From Girardinichthys multiradiatus (Eukaryota > Chordata > Actinopteri > Cyprinodontiformes > Goodeidae): DNA of 64,000 bases. This document shows, one piece after another, positions 1 through 11,129 of this stretch; position 1 is the stretch's first letter; the number at the start of each line of letters is the position of its first letter. The position numbers and the translations under genes are program-made. The notes beneath the pieces are model-generated. The model did not search any database, was not told the origin of the DNA, and worked only from the letters and a program-made list of their open reading frames with translations. Location: contig NC_061800.1 of the NCBI RefSeq assembly GCF_021462225.1, positions 10,263,002 through 10,327,001 on the forward strand, in the 5' to 3' direction.

Positions 1-853
1 GACACAGAGTCAGGCCAGGTGTAGCTTCTAGAAAGAAAAAAGATAGAGAACAAAGTTAAAAGCTGAAATAACAGCAAATAATGCAAGATTGGAGAGTAGT
101 CTGAGAATGTAGCGAAGAGGGTGAAAGTGGTCATTATGTCCTCCAGCAGCCTAAGCCTATAGCAGCATAACTACAGAGATAGCTCAGGATAACCTAAGTC
201 ACTCTAACTATAAGCTTTATCAAAAAGGAACGTTTTAAGCCTAGCCTTAAAAGTAGACAGTTTGTCCATCTAGAGCCCACTGATGGTCATTGTTATACTA
301 AAAACTACAACGATTGGGATACCTCTCTCTGTCAGATTGACCATAACCATTGGAAAAGAGAAGGGGTCATACAGGTAGCAGAAATGGAGGGTGTGTTTGC
401 ACCTCAACCATAACTGAGCCGGTTTAGGCTAAACTTGACTCCCCCTTACTCCATCCAACTGGGAGGGAAGAAGACGGAGGAACAAAATAAGGAAGATAGC
501 TCACGATAACAGAAGCCACTCTAACTATAAGCTTTATCAAAAAGGAAAGCCTAGCCCTTAAAAGTAGACAGGGTGTCTGCCTCACGGACTAAAACTGGGA
601 GCTGGTTCCACAGGAGAGGAGCCTGATAACTAAAGGATGTGCCTCCCATTCTACTTCTAGAGACTCTAGGAACCACCATTAAATCTGCAGTCTGAGAACG
701 AAGTGCTCTGTTAGGAACATATGGAACAGTCAGATCTCTGATGTATGATGGAGCTAGATCATTAAGGGCTTTATATGTGAGGAGAATTTTAAATTCTATT
801 CTGGATTTAACAGGGAGCCAATGAAGGGAAGCTAAAGAATGGGGAAATATGTC
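1..853 (-). pseudogene. L2 LINE: 3' tail and ORF2 C-terminal region
   Basis: Read on the minus strand, about 540-840 encodes the C-terminal end of an L2-type ORF2, continuing the reverse transcriptase unit to the right. About 1-240 is the matching 3' untranslated tail. The segment near 190-240 recurs at 505-570 (shared ctctaactataagctttatc), so two L2 3' ends lie in tandem, separated by about 260 bp of tail-like sequence. The reading frame is not fully open. The assignment comes from the conserved order of residues and the continuity with the RT; the tandem arrangement is seen directly, and its cause (second insertion or internal duplication) is inferred. Confidence 0.75.
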
Positions 854-1187
854 AGTCAGTCATTTTCTACCGCTTATTCCATAGTGGGTCACGGGGGAGC
901 TGGTGCCTATCTCCAGCAGTCTATGGGCGAGAGGCAGGGTACACCCTGGACAGGTTGCCAGTCCATCGCAGGGCAACACACATACAACCATACACACACT
1001 CGTTCATGAACCTAAGGGCAATTTAGAGTTATCAATTAACCTAACAGGCATGTTTTTGGACTGTGGGAGGAAGCCGAAGTACCCGGTGAGAACCCACACA
1101 TGCACGGGGAGAACATGCAAACTCCATGCAGAAAGACCCCAGGCCGGGAATCAAACCCAGGAACTTCTTGCTGCAAGGCAACAGTGC
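854..1187 (+). repeat. Teleost interspersed repeat with 14-bp target duplication
   Basis: A 334-bp unit containing the sequence common in fish genomes around 'tttttggactgtgggagg' and 'cagtccatcgcagggc'. It is bracketed by a perfect direct repeat, tggggaaatatgtc, at 840-853 and 1188-1201. Removing the unit and one repeat restores a continuous L2 coding strand. A duplication of that length suggests target-primed retroposition, as for a SINE or short LINE-mobilised unit. No tRNA-like head or poly-A tail is obvious, so the class is left open. Small frames inside it are not genes. Confidence 0.8.
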
Positions 1188-1201
1188 TGGGGAAATATGT
1201 C

Positions 1202-2186
1202 TCTCTACTAAATATATCTCTCTTCTTTAATTTTCATCAGAACTCTTGCTGCAGCATTTTGAATCAGCTGAATGCTTTGAACTGCATTTTGTGGACATTC
1301 TGATAGTAAAGAATTACAATAGTCCAGCCTTGAAGTAACAAATGCATGGACTAGTTTTTCAGCGTCACTCCTGGATAGGATATTTCTAATTTTGGCAATA
1401 TTACGGAGATGAAAGAAGGAAATCCTAGAAACCTGTTTAATATGGGATTTAAATGACATGTCCTGGTCAAAAATAACACGAAGGTTTTTTACTTTAGTAT
1501 CCGAGGTCAATTTAATGCCATCCAGGATAAGTGATTGACTAAGCAGTTTCTTTTTTAAATACTCCAGTCCAAAGATGACAACTTCTATCTTGTCTGAATT
1601 TAGAAGCAGAAAATTTAAAATCATCCAAGTTTTTATGTCTTCAAGACATGCTTGTAGTCTATCTAACTGGTTGGGCTTATCAGGATTCATGGATAAGTAA
1701 AGCTGAGTGTCATCAGCGTAACAGTAAAAGTTTGTTCTATGCTGCCTGATAATTTTACCTATTGGAAGCACATATATAGTAAAGAGAATTGGCCCAAGTA
1801 TTGAACCCTGTGGTACTCCACAATTATCTGAGGCCATAAGAATATCATTAGTGACTTTCAGCAGAGCTGTTTCCGTGCTATGATGAGCTCTGAAACCTGA
1901 CTGAAACTCTTCAAACAGGTCATTGCTGTGTAAATGCTCACACATTTGATTAGCAACTATTTTCTCAAGAATTTTAGATAAGAATGGAAGATTGGATATA
2001 GGTCTGTAATTTATGAAGTCATCTCGATCAAGAGAAGGTTTCTTAAGCAAAGGTTTAATTACAGCTACCTTAATAGCTTGTGGTACATATCCATTTACTA
2101 AGGATAGGTTAATCATATCTAAAATGGGGCTGGTAATCAGAGGGAACACTTCCTTAAATAATTTGGTTGGGATTGGGTCTAACATA
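1202..2186 (-). pseudogene. L2 LINE reverse transcriptase domain, motif A deleted
   Basis: RT domain of an L2-type ORF2. Visible in order are DPIPTKL, NYRPISNLPFLSKILEK, a fingers segment FQSGFRAHHSTETALLKV, then directly GVPQGSILGP and the YADDTQLY catalytic loop. The stretch that normally lies between the fingers segment and GVPQGS, which carries the first catalytic aspartate (motif A), is missing without loss of frame, so the enzyme cannot be active. The apparent start codon of this frame lies inside the neighbouring LTR at 2187-2615 and is not real. The frame stops at 1208, where the inserted repeat begins. Certainty about the family is high; the L2 clade is judged from residues only. Confidence 0.85.
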
Positions 2187-2615
2187 TGTAGTGGAAGTTT
2201 CTTATCAAAGTGTGAGAGAAGTTGACTCACAACAAGAGAAAATCCGGACTTTGTCTTTATAAGTTTTATGCAAAGGCATTAAGCGTTTGAAGACCCTGTC
2301 ACTGAGGTTAGTGAGTGAAGCAGAGCCCCTAACACCATTTACACACAGTATTTATACCAAACACGAAAGTGTTATCTCAACTTCAAAGAGTCTGTGTTTT
2401 ATGACCCTAGACCCTTCTCGGGTTCAGAGGTGACAAAGTTATCTAGGAACAAACCATCGGCTCTTCCTGAGGCATCACCCTAAATGATGGGTTTTAACCA
2501 TTAAACTTCTGATAATGGCTTTTACAGCTTCCTCCTCTAACACAGATGTTCTGAGGAGTGAGGTAACCTAAAGGTCATACACTTTGGAACACTTAATAAA
2601 ATAATTTCCATTACA
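2187..2615. mobile_element. Solo LTR inserted in the L2 ORF2
   Basis: A 429-bp insert starts tgtagtgg and ends ccattaca, giving an imperfect 8-base terminal inverted repeat of TG...CA form. It is flanked by cata at 2183-2186 and cata at 2616-2619, a 4-bp target duplication. Removing it with one copy of cata rejoins the L2 RT frame. On the minus strand a TATA-like ggtataaatac lies near 2357, so transcription was probably in that direction. No internal retroviral gene is present. It is interpreted as the product of LTR-LTR recombination; the parental family is not otherwise in the window. Confidence 0.8.
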
Positions 2616-2619
2616 CATA

Positions 2620-3230
2620 CAAGTTGAAGGTTTAGATGAAGCTAATATTTCTGATAACTCAGGAAGCTCCACAGGATTAAAACAGTCCAAGCACAATTCA
2701 GGTTCTGCAGTTATTTCCAATGTTGTCTCACTTGCTGAGGATGAAGTAATCATCTTCGGGAGTATGTCAAAGATTTTCTTTTTAATAGAATCAATTTTAT
2801 TTTGGACGAATCCCATAAAGTCATGACTGCTGAGAGCTAAGGGAATGGATGCCTCAACAGAGCTATGACTCTGTGTAAGTTTAGCAACTGTACTAAAGAG
2901 AAACCTAGGTTTATTCTTGTCTTCTTCTATTAATGATGAGAAATAAGCTGTTCTGGCTTGGCGAAGTGTCTTTTTATACAACAGTAGGCTATTTTTCCAG
3001 ATTAAGTAGGAATCCTCCAGGTGTGTAGAGCACCATTTTCTCTCCAATTTTCTAACATTGTGCTTTAAAGGATGCAGCTCTGAATTAAACCAAGGAACCT
3101 GCCTCCTATGAATGATTACCTTCTTTTTTAAGGAGGCTGCATTGTTTAAAGCACCACGCAAAGATGAAGTAACACTATGAACAAGATAATCAATTTGTGA
3201 AGGGTAAGAAACAAAATTATTGCCCTCCAC
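2620..3230 (-). pseudogene. L2 LINE ORF2 linker between endonuclease and RT
   Basis: About 200 codons join the endonuclease to the RT in the same L2 copy. Residues such as VPWFNSELHPLKHNVRKLER followed by a basic helix and RQARTAYFSSLI are typical of the L2/CR1 linker. The frame runs into the solo LTR at 2615, so its last residues are LTR-derived. A break separates it from the endonuclease frame at about 3240. No independent function is expected. Confidence 0.75.
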
Positions 3231-3242
3231 TGTGCTTTTCTG

Positions 3243-4010
3243 TTATAATGAGGAAATTAAAAGTGGAACAGATTCTTTAAAGGTTGTTACAGCATTGTCT
3301 GATAATGACCTACTATAATGAAATTTTCTTTCAGGTGTGGAGTACTCGGTTAAATTAAACTCAAAGGTTATTAAATAATGGTAAGACAGGACAGGGTTAT
3401 GAGAAAATATTGCTATGTCTTTACACTCAATGCCATATGTCAGCAAAAGGTCCAGAGAATGAAGAGAAAGGTGGGTAGGTTTGTTAATGTTTTGTGCAAA
3501 GCCAATTGAGTCTAAGATAGCATTAAACGCTATATTTAGGCTATCACTTTCAGTGTTAGCATAAATGTTAAAATCCCCCACTATAAAAACCTTATCTGTA
3601 TTTAACACTAAATAAGATAAAAGGTCTGAAAACTGATCTAAAAATTAAGAGTAAGGGCCTGGTGGATGGTACAAAACAACAAACAGAAGTGGTTTTAGTG
3701 CTTTGCAATTTGGATGAGGAAAACTAAGGATTAGATATTCAAAAGAGTTGTAGCTATTGATTGGTCTGGGACTAATCAATAAATTGGACTGAAAGATGGT
3801 TGCTACTCCTCCTCGCCCAGTATTTCGAGGAATGTGAAAATTTAAATAATTAGTAGGATTTGACTCATTTATAGTAACATAATCCTCTTGCTGCAGCCAG
3901 GTTTCTGTGAGGCAAAATAAATCAATCTGATTGTCACAAATCAAGTCACTAACTAGCAATGTCTTTGAAGAGAGAGATCTTATGTTCAGTAAACCACATT
4001 TAATTGTTTT
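3243..4010 (-). pseudogene. L2 LINE AP-type endonuclease, frameshifted
   Basis: The N-terminal half (3645-4010) shows the start of an APE endonuclease, including NIRSL, the catalytic-glutamate motif TETWLQ and GRGGVATIF. The C-terminal half (3243-3608) shows GDFNIYAN and the region before the final catalytic histidine. That final motif reads SYH where the family has SDH, so a catalytic aspartate has been lost in addition to the frameshift between 3608 and 3645. The enzyme would nick target DNA for retrotransposition; this copy is dead. Confidence 0.8.
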
Positions 4011-4168
4011 ATTTTTCTTTTTAGTCTGAGTTGTGTTTATTTTTATTAGATTTTCCTGATGTCCTCATTTTAGATTATTTTTTAATCTATTCAATTTTGG
4101 CCGTGGGTGAGACACTGTCTTAATAGGGTAATGGGTGGGTAGCAGTACAGAAGCTGCAGAGAGCAGTG

Positions 4169-4402
4169 TTAAACTACGACCCTGCTTCCTGGTCTGAACC
4201 CTGGGTTGTCAGAGGTTTGGAGAACTAATAAATTCGGCCAGATTCCTAGAAAGAAGAGCTGCTCCAAAGTGGGATGGATGCCATCTCTCCAGATCAGACC
4301 AGGTTTTCCCCAAAATGTTCGCCAATTATCAATGTAGCCCACATCATTTTCTGGACACCACCTAAACAGCCGCGGTTGAATGACAGCATGACAGCTAAAC
4401 AT
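4169..4402 (-). pseudogene. L2 LINE ORF1 fragment (SGNH-esterase-like end)
   Basis: Seventy-seven codons include WRDGIHPT and a following hydrophobic helix. In L2/CR1 ORF1 proteins with an SGNH hydrolase-like domain, the block carrying the catalytic Asp-x-x-His has this look (DGIHP). The upstream part of ORF1 is not seen: this L2 copy is 5'-truncated near 4420. It is followed on the minus strand by about 160 bp without coding potential and then the endonuclease, the usual ORF1-ORF2 order. Function and domain call rest on this short block. Confidence 0.55.
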
Positions 4403-4420
4403 GTCGTCACTGGTCAGATC

Positions 4421-5054
4421 GGGGACTGTAAAGGGAACTTTTTAAAGAGGGAACAGGAGGAAGGAGGACTAAAGTTCCCAATGTATCAAGACCCTAAAAA
4501 CACCCCTTAAGTACGCACCCAACATTACCTTGTGACAAAATTTAGTATGTGCAACGCAACACCCCCACCGCCTCCCACCTCTTAAAAATGAATCTGGTGC
4601 CGCTGTTTTTGGCCCATATTTTCTTACCATAAAATCAAAAGACATACAGTGGCATGTAGGACCATGGCTTGATAAAAGTTTTACCCCCTAATACAAGAAC
4701 CATAAAGATAAGACACTATCTTTATAATAAATCAACACAAACAAAGGATGAACTCAACTTCAGCATGTTTATTAGTCTCACACTTGTGTAATTAACATTA
4801 ATGTCATGCTATGCCCGGTGTTAGAGAAAACCTCTTGCCTCTCCTGATGGATCTTTTATTCTGGAAGCAAGACTGGTAGTTATCAAGAGAATCACAGGGG
4901 AATTAAATGTAATTATTCAAGCTGTAGTGGATCAGAGAAAAGTATATTAACAGGTTGAATGCATACAGTGACCTTTTTCACTCCGCTGAACGCAGTCAGC
5001 TCCTTCAAAACCAAAAGGATAAGAAGTAGAGTCCCCTCAGTTCCCTAATACAAG
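4421..5054. other. No gene seen
   Basis: AT-rich sequence between the L2 and family X copy A. No coding frame, terminal repeat or recognisable element was found. Confidence 0.5.
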
Positions 5055-5412
5055 TGTTGGAACCCACAGCCATGGATTACAACATGCGGTACGAACTTTT
5101 CTGGAACTTTCAAAATAAATCGCATTAACCTACTTACAGCCAGCCAGGAAAGGGGATGACAGCGGACTTCCCGTGATGTCACTGGCTGTATAAAACACCC
5201 CCTTTCTAATGAATCGATCTCTTCCACAATGCTCCCATGCGGGACTGGACAGGAGACGCACAGCACGCTAATGTCTCTTTGCAGGCAAACAGACATAACT
5301 CTTTAAACTGGATCCAAGAGTGTCAGAAGATCACGCGGTCATATGCACTAAGTTAAGTACGAATTAATTGCTGTTTGTGTACCCGGTATTCATTCATGAA
5401 CTATGGAGGTAA

Positions 5413-6180
5413 ATTTGTCTCAATATTATTAAATCAAACAAAAAACTAATTTCAATTAAAAAAAAACTAATCTCAATCAAAAAAAATAAATTGTGGTCAA
5501 AACTTTTGGAATATTCAATCAAAAAAAACTAATCTCAATCAAAAAATATTAAGTTGTGATCAAAACTTTCAGAGTTGTAACGATTTTTTTTTTTTTTATG
5601 GAATATTTTATTTTGGGGAGAAAAAAAATTGTTTGATAAAACTTTGATTAAAATTACTCATTTTTTCTCACAAAGAGAAAAAAGTTAGTTGCAAAACATA
5701 AACTTTAATTTGCGCATGTCAAAAATCTTTGGTTACGAGTCTCGCTTTTTTGGTTTTGAAGCTCTCTGTTTTTGGTTGAACTCAAAGAATTTTGAGTGTT
5801 GGAAACATGAACATCCTGGGCAGGGCCTAAAGACGAGCGCTGTAAGAAGTACCCTATTGGTTAGCACTGACTAAAGCCGTAGACTCTGATCCCCCGCACC
5901 TCTGAACTTCTGCTCAAACTGCAGTAGTTCAGAGGTGGGGGGTTTATTTCTCACTGAAGCGATGTGAGAAGAAAACTGCGGTCAAGTGAGCCGACAGTCA
6001 GAAATACGCGGTCACGCCAGCCGACACTAGCTCTCTCTTAAAGATTGGTGTCGGGCATACAAGGCGCATTACGGTAATGGAGCAGAAAGGACGCCGATCC
6101 TGGCAACGGTTGAGAAAATAAGAGGAAAACAGAAAAGTAACCTACAGAACATTTATATTAATTACATTTTCACAAGTTTG
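5413..6180. repeat. AT-rich segment with short direct repeats and a hairpin
   Basis: Absent from family X copy C. It contains repeated 'actaatctcaatcaaaaaa' blocks near 5465-5560, a poly-T run, and at about 5891-5941 an inverted repeat (cacctctgaact against agttcagaggtg) with a loop of about 17 bases. It may be an insertion or a substitution; its ends could not be fixed. No gene is seen. Confidence 0.4.
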
Positions 6181-6999
6181 GTTTTGTTTGTGTTGAACTC
6201 AGCTATCATAGTGCTAGCAGGCTATCTGCTCAACACGTGCTCAGTTTGGTGTTCTGTGTTTGTGTGTTTTTAAAGTTAAGACAAACTTTACTTGAAGGGT
6301 GATTTTAAACACAGAAGATTGAGCATAACGCACCGTCCGCGCTTATGCATTTTAACTCTTATTGACGGTATTTTAAAAGGTGTGTTTGATTTTGGTGCTA
6401 AGCTATCATTTTCTTTTGTTAGCTTTAAATGCTAACAGCTAAGAACACATTCTTGCCTACTAAGATCATTTACCCAAAAAGGTTGCTAGTTTTCAATCCA
6501 GTAAAATATTTCACTAAACATTGTTTTGCTATACTTGATAACTAAGTAAACACCATTAAGCCCCATTTCTCCAGAAAGATTTGGTTATTTTCCAAAATAT
6601 TTCCTTAAATATTTTACTATTTCCTAAATAATATTTCTTTAAATATTATTTTAATAAATAAAAGCAGGTAATTAAACATTGTTGAGAATTGGTCATCCAG
6701 AAGGTTGGTTTTATTCAGCAAATCATTCTTTAAAACACCATTTTATTAAAATAATATTTTATCTGATCTTGCATTGTGAATGGTTGTCTAAAGGTATGCT
6801 GATTATTGCCTAAGTTGGTTCCAAGACTAACTTAACTTCATTTCCAGATTCTTAAAGATAATCCTTGGTTCTCAACATAAACATTGCATGGTAATGTTGC
6901 ATCACTCTTTCGGTCATGGTTTTCAACCATCTTTAATCAACTTGTTTATATTGAACATAGTCCATTAGTCTTCCCCATTCTTTAATTCTGCTTGGTAGT

Positions 7000-7586
7000 T
7001 GTTGAGGTAAAATAATTCTACCAGATATAATAATACGGCCTCAACCTCACCCCAGTCCAGATCTCGTGAGAAAGAACAGAGAAGAGCAGGAAATTAAGAT
7101 TGACACAAGTTTAATTTGGTAAATAAGTCCAATGATTTCCAATTATAACTGAATACAAAAAGAATGATACAAAGAAAGAAAGATTACCAAAGGCCTTTGG
7201 GAGAGACTCGGTCAACAGCAAAGCTATGGCTGGATTCACCGAGTGGTCTGTTTTACTATAAGTGTTAAAGCATTTTATACCCTTACTTCAAAGCTGACGG
7301 TTTGTTTACGAAGCCACAGGTCCCTAAAGGAGTTTTCTACGTTCCCGTGTACCCACTATAAATTAGTTACTCCTATGGGAGTACTTTATTGCCTATATCA
7401 TGACTAACAGCTGGCATTTACTGCTCACAGCTGCTGGGAACATCCTGACCTGGGATTAACCCTTTCTCCAACCTGAAGCCTGCTGTGACCTCTGTGACTT
7501 CTCCCTCTCAGGCTCACAATACGCTATATCTCAGTTTTATGCATACACATGCAAACTGAACACATAAATGATTTTAATTCTCATCA
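7000..7586. mobile_element. Solo LTR inside family X copy A
   Basis: A 587-bp insert starts tgttgagg and ends tctcatca (imperfect inverted ends, TG...CA). The host sequence tagt is duplicated at 6996-6999 and 7587-7590. The uninterrupted host sequence is seen in copy C near 35057-35065, which confirms the boundaries. A TATA-like ggtataaaatgc is present on the minus strand near 7277. It differs from the other LTRs in the window. No coding content. Confidence 0.8.
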
Positions 7587-7942
7587 TAGTTTAGTTTGAT
7601 TGTTTTAGCATAGTAAAGAGTTTGTTGATTGAAATATGTTTGACTTTGTGTTGACTTATTTTTGTTAATAAATTCTAGTATTTTAAGAAATTGTATGAAT
7701 TCATTTTGTGTTTGTACAGAGTTTTTGCTGTTCAATAATGTCAGAGCTTGGCTCACCCTTTTCGATTTTAATATCACCGCCTTACTGGGCTGGTATTCGC
7801 AGGACAACCCTTAACAGACCAAAATATTATTTGATAAAATATTAAATTATTAATATTAAATATTAAATAATATTTCAGATTCATAGTCACAACAACTGCA
7901 TCTGGCATCAAGGCAGACATTGTCACGTAAATGAATAGGTTA

Positions 7943-8681
7943 TTCATATAATGTGGGAGTGCCTTCCGGTTGAACAGTTCTGGACTAATGTGGCCTCTCA
8001 ACTATCAATCTTAACATCTGCAACTATCCCAATGACTATCCCACTTCTGCTACCAAATGATTTATCTGGGTTGGGTCTGTCGAGGGCTGCGAGGCGGTTA
8101 ATATTTGCTGGTATCACAGCTGCTAAAAAGCTGGTCACGTTGCGATGGAGTCCTCCCACTCTCTTGCCCTCAAACACTGGATTCTCACTTTTTTGGATGT
8201 CGTATTTATGGAGATGTCAACAAGTAGTATTAATGGTGCGACGGAATCAACCTTGAACAGATTATATCCTGACCCTATCCAGCTATTTTTGTTCCCTGGG
8301 CATATGCGTATGGTTGTTTGGTGTTGGAGATTCTCTCTATACCATTGTGTAAGATATCTAGTACTGGATGGGTGGGGGGAGGGAAGGTAGCACACCTATT
8401 TATTTCTATACAGTTTGTTTTGTAGTTTACTTTTTGGTTTGTTTTTGGATAATTCAGCGGCTCTTGTGGCCAAAGTAATAATACAGGCCAGAGGTTTTCT
8501 GTAATGCATGCTTGAGATGGATACATTGTGAAATTGAAGGTGTGGTTTAGCTCCTGAGGGGAGTCGAGGGAATTGCTGAGGCTGGTGATGTTTATCCTGT
8601 TTTTATGCTTGTATGATGTAAAATATGTGTTGTATCTTGTTTAGACTGAGTTAAATGTAAAAAATTTGATTACAAAAAAAA
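7943..8681 (+). pseudogene. 5'-truncated L1 insertion (ORF2 C-terminus)
   Basis: A perfect 15-bp duplication, taaatgaataggtta, at 7928-7942 and 8682-8696 brackets this fragment, which ends in an A-rich tail (tacaaaaaaaa). The first part, about 7951-8250, encodes the end of a fish L1 ORF2: WECLPVEQFW after the zinc-knuckle region, then RRLIFAGITAAKKLV and a short tail, followed by the 3' untranslated region. Severe 5' truncation with a poly-A tail and target duplication is the standard L1 outcome. It landed between family X copies A and B. Confidence 0.8.
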
Positions 8682-8921
8682 TAAATGAATAGGTTAAAAT
8701 ACATTCAACATCACAATTCAGTCCAGACCTTTAAAATAGTCTACAGCTCATTGTAAACTTAAACAGATTTTAAATCATCAACTGTGCCATTGTAAGCAAA
8801 AAAGAGCATGAAGCCTTCATTCAAGGTAACATTTTAGTGTTTGAACCATTTATGTTACAAGGTAAAAATCTAAACAATTACACCCCTGTGGATTATTGCT
8901 CTTATGGGACACATTTCTCAG

Positions 8922-9470
8922 TGTTGTGATTATGAATCTGAGAATATTATTTAATATAAATATTTTAATATTTTATCAAATAATTTTTCGGTCTGTTAAG
9001 GGTTATCCAGCGAATACCAGCCCAGTAAGGCGATGGTATTAGGACAAAATAGAAAGGTGTGAGACAATCTCTGACATTATTGAACAGCAAAACTCTGCAC
9101 ATGTATGGAATGAATTCACACAATTTCTTAAAATACAAGAATTTATTAACAAAAATAAGTCAACTCAAAGTCAAACATATTTCAATCAACAAACTCTTTA
9201 CTATGCTAAAACAATCCAACTATACTACTAAGCAGAATTAAAGAATAAGGAAGACTAATGAGTTATGTACAATATAAACAAATTATGATTAAAGATGATT
9301 GAAAACCATGAACGAAGGAGTGATACAACGTTACCATGCAATGTTTATGTTTGAGAATGTTGGAAAATATTTAAAATACTTAATAGGGTCTGCATTGCTA
9401 TGCTCAAGTTAGGTTTAATAATGTGTGAAATGAAATGTACTGTGTAACTTAGTGGCTTGCTCAAAACAGG

Positions 9471-9530
<60 letters not shown>

Positions 9531-10530
9531 TGTGTGTGTGTGTTTGGATTGGCTATAATCTGCCCTGCAACTGTGAAGATATTTCTGTACATGTCTGCAG
9601 AATAACAGGAATGTTGTGAAGGTCCAAAAGTAGAATAGCAGGAATGTTGGGAAGGTCGAACAGACAGCTGAATGCCAGGTGTAAGAGTTCAACTGACACT
9701 TGCTAAAAATGTGTGTTTTTTCTTTGTAATTGTACATGCCTTGCTTTTGAATAAAAACCTTGTCTTTGGGGAGGAAAAGTCAGAAGTGCTCTGGTGACTC
9801 AGCTGACACGTCTCACCGGCTGGGCAAAAGAAACTGTGTTTCCTTTTATTATTTAGTTTTACTAAAACAGTATAGCATAGGACTTAGCTTTACCAAAACA
9901 AATGAGCATGCAGGAGTTTCTGGGAACAACTCCATCAAGAACCAAGGATTATCTCAATGAATCTGGAAGTGAAGTTAAGTTAGTCTTGGAACTAACTTAG
10001 GCAATAATGAGCATACCTTTAGACAACCATTCACAATGCAAGATCAGATCAATTATTTTAATAAAATAATGTTTTAAAGAATGATCTGCTGAATAAAACC
10101 AACCTTCTGAATGACTAATTCTCAACGGTGTCTCATTAGCTGCCTGTAAAATAATGTTCAAAGAAATATTATTAAGGAAATGGTAAAATACTTAAGGAAA
10201 TATTTTGGAAAAGAGCCAAATCTTTCTGGAGAAATGGGGCTTAATGGTGATTACTTAGTTGTTAGATTTAGTAAAATAATGTTTAGGGACTATTATTTAC
10301 TAGCTTGAAAACTAACAACCTTTCTGCTAAATATTCTTTAGCAGGCAAGCACGTGTCCTAAGCTGTTAGTATTTAAAGCTAACAAAGAAGCTGATAGCTT
10401 AGCACCAAAATCAAACACACCCTTAAAAATACAGTTAATAAAAAGGGTTAAAATGCATAAGCGTGGACGGCACGTTATGGCCGATCTTCAGTGTTTAAAA
10501 TCACCCTTTAAATAAAGTTTGTCTTAACTT
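8922..10530 (-). mobile_element. Family X copy B, inverted, 3'-truncated
   Basis: Read from 8922 (tgttgtgatt) it matches the reverse complement of copies A and C. Homology stops at about 10530, so the end that carries tgttggaaccc in copy A is missing. A solo LTR interrupts it at 9358-9937. Without the L1, only about 270 bp separates copies A and B, so they can form a stem of about 1 kb. No gene. Confidence 0.65.
9358..9937 (+). mobile_element. Solo LTR inside family X copy B, with TG microsatellite
   Basis: A 580-bp insert starts tgttggaa and ends ctccatca. The host agaa is duplicated at 9354-9357 and 9938-9941. Copy C, read in reverse, has the uninterrupted sequence. A polyadenylation signal at 9750-9755 suggests plus orientation. 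A (TG)n tract fills about 9475-9542 and creates spurious His-Thr frames. It belongs to a different family from the LTR at 7000-7586. Confidence 0.8.
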
Positions 10531-10576
10531 CTCAAGTTGCCTGCAAATATCCGTGTCAGATGAGACCATATTATAT

Positions 10577-11127
10577 TGTTATGATTCGGGGTTGTTTGGT
10601 TTTTGGTTTCTGGTTTTTTCCTTGTTTTTCGCTGCTCCAGTCTTTAATCATGTCTCTGTTTATTATTTTCCTAGTCATGCTTTAGATTTTGTCTTCTAGT
10701 TCATGTGCGGTCAAGTTAAGTTTTTGGATCTGGTTATGCTTTCGTTTCATGTTTTTCTAGTTATGTTTCTATTAGTTTGTTTCCTTGGATTTGCGTTCTG
10801 TTCAAGCCATGTTTTGTTCCAGTCACGTTTTGTTCTGTCAATTAAGTTTATTCGGTTCACCTGCACCATGTTAATCAGTTTTGTGTTCCACCTGTATCAT
10901 GCTCCATTTAAACACACCTTGTTCAGTTAGTCGGCGCGGAAACATTTTTCATTTTTCATGCTCTTGTCCTGCTGTTCTCATGAAGCCTGTCTTGCCAAGC
11001 CTGCCCATGTCTGTTTTTGCCGTCACCTCCTGTGAGTGAGTTTTTTTGTTATTAAATATTTTTCCATTTAACATCATGCTGCCTGCTAGTCTGCATTCTG
11101 GGTCCGTCCATTGCTCAAGTCGTAACA
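10577..11127 (+). repeat. 5' LTR of the 10.6-14.0 kb element
   Basis: Starts TG and ends CA. A polyadenylation-type attaaat lies near 11055. It is nearly identical to the 3' copy. Small apparent frames inside are present equally in both LTRs and are not genes. Confidence 0.85.
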
Positions 11128-11129
11128 GA

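Larger units (their letters stand above)
5055..7894 (+). mobile_element. Family X copy A (LTR-like repeat), interrupted
   Basis: Starts tgttggaaccc and ends gtcacaaca. It is homologous from end to end to the intact copy at 33713-35357, but with two differences. About 770 bp of unrelated AT-rich DNA (5413-6180) replaces about 270 bp of copy C, and a solo LTR sits at 7000-7586. Flanks (caag left, actg right) do not match, so no target duplication is visible. It faces copy B (8922-10530) in inverted orientation. TG...CA ends suggest an LTR. Small frames inside are not convincing genes. Confidence 0.65.

Noticed and set aside
2187..2230. Start codon of the L2 RT frame (MSQLLSHFDKK)
   Set aside because: Lies inside the solo LTR; it is not part of L2.
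5055..7894. Target duplication around family X copy A
   Set aside because: Flanks caag and actg do not match; the boundary was kept only from homology to copy C.
9345..9737. 130-codon minus frame with a His-Thr run
   Set aside because: Product of the (TG)n microsatellite inside a solo LTR.
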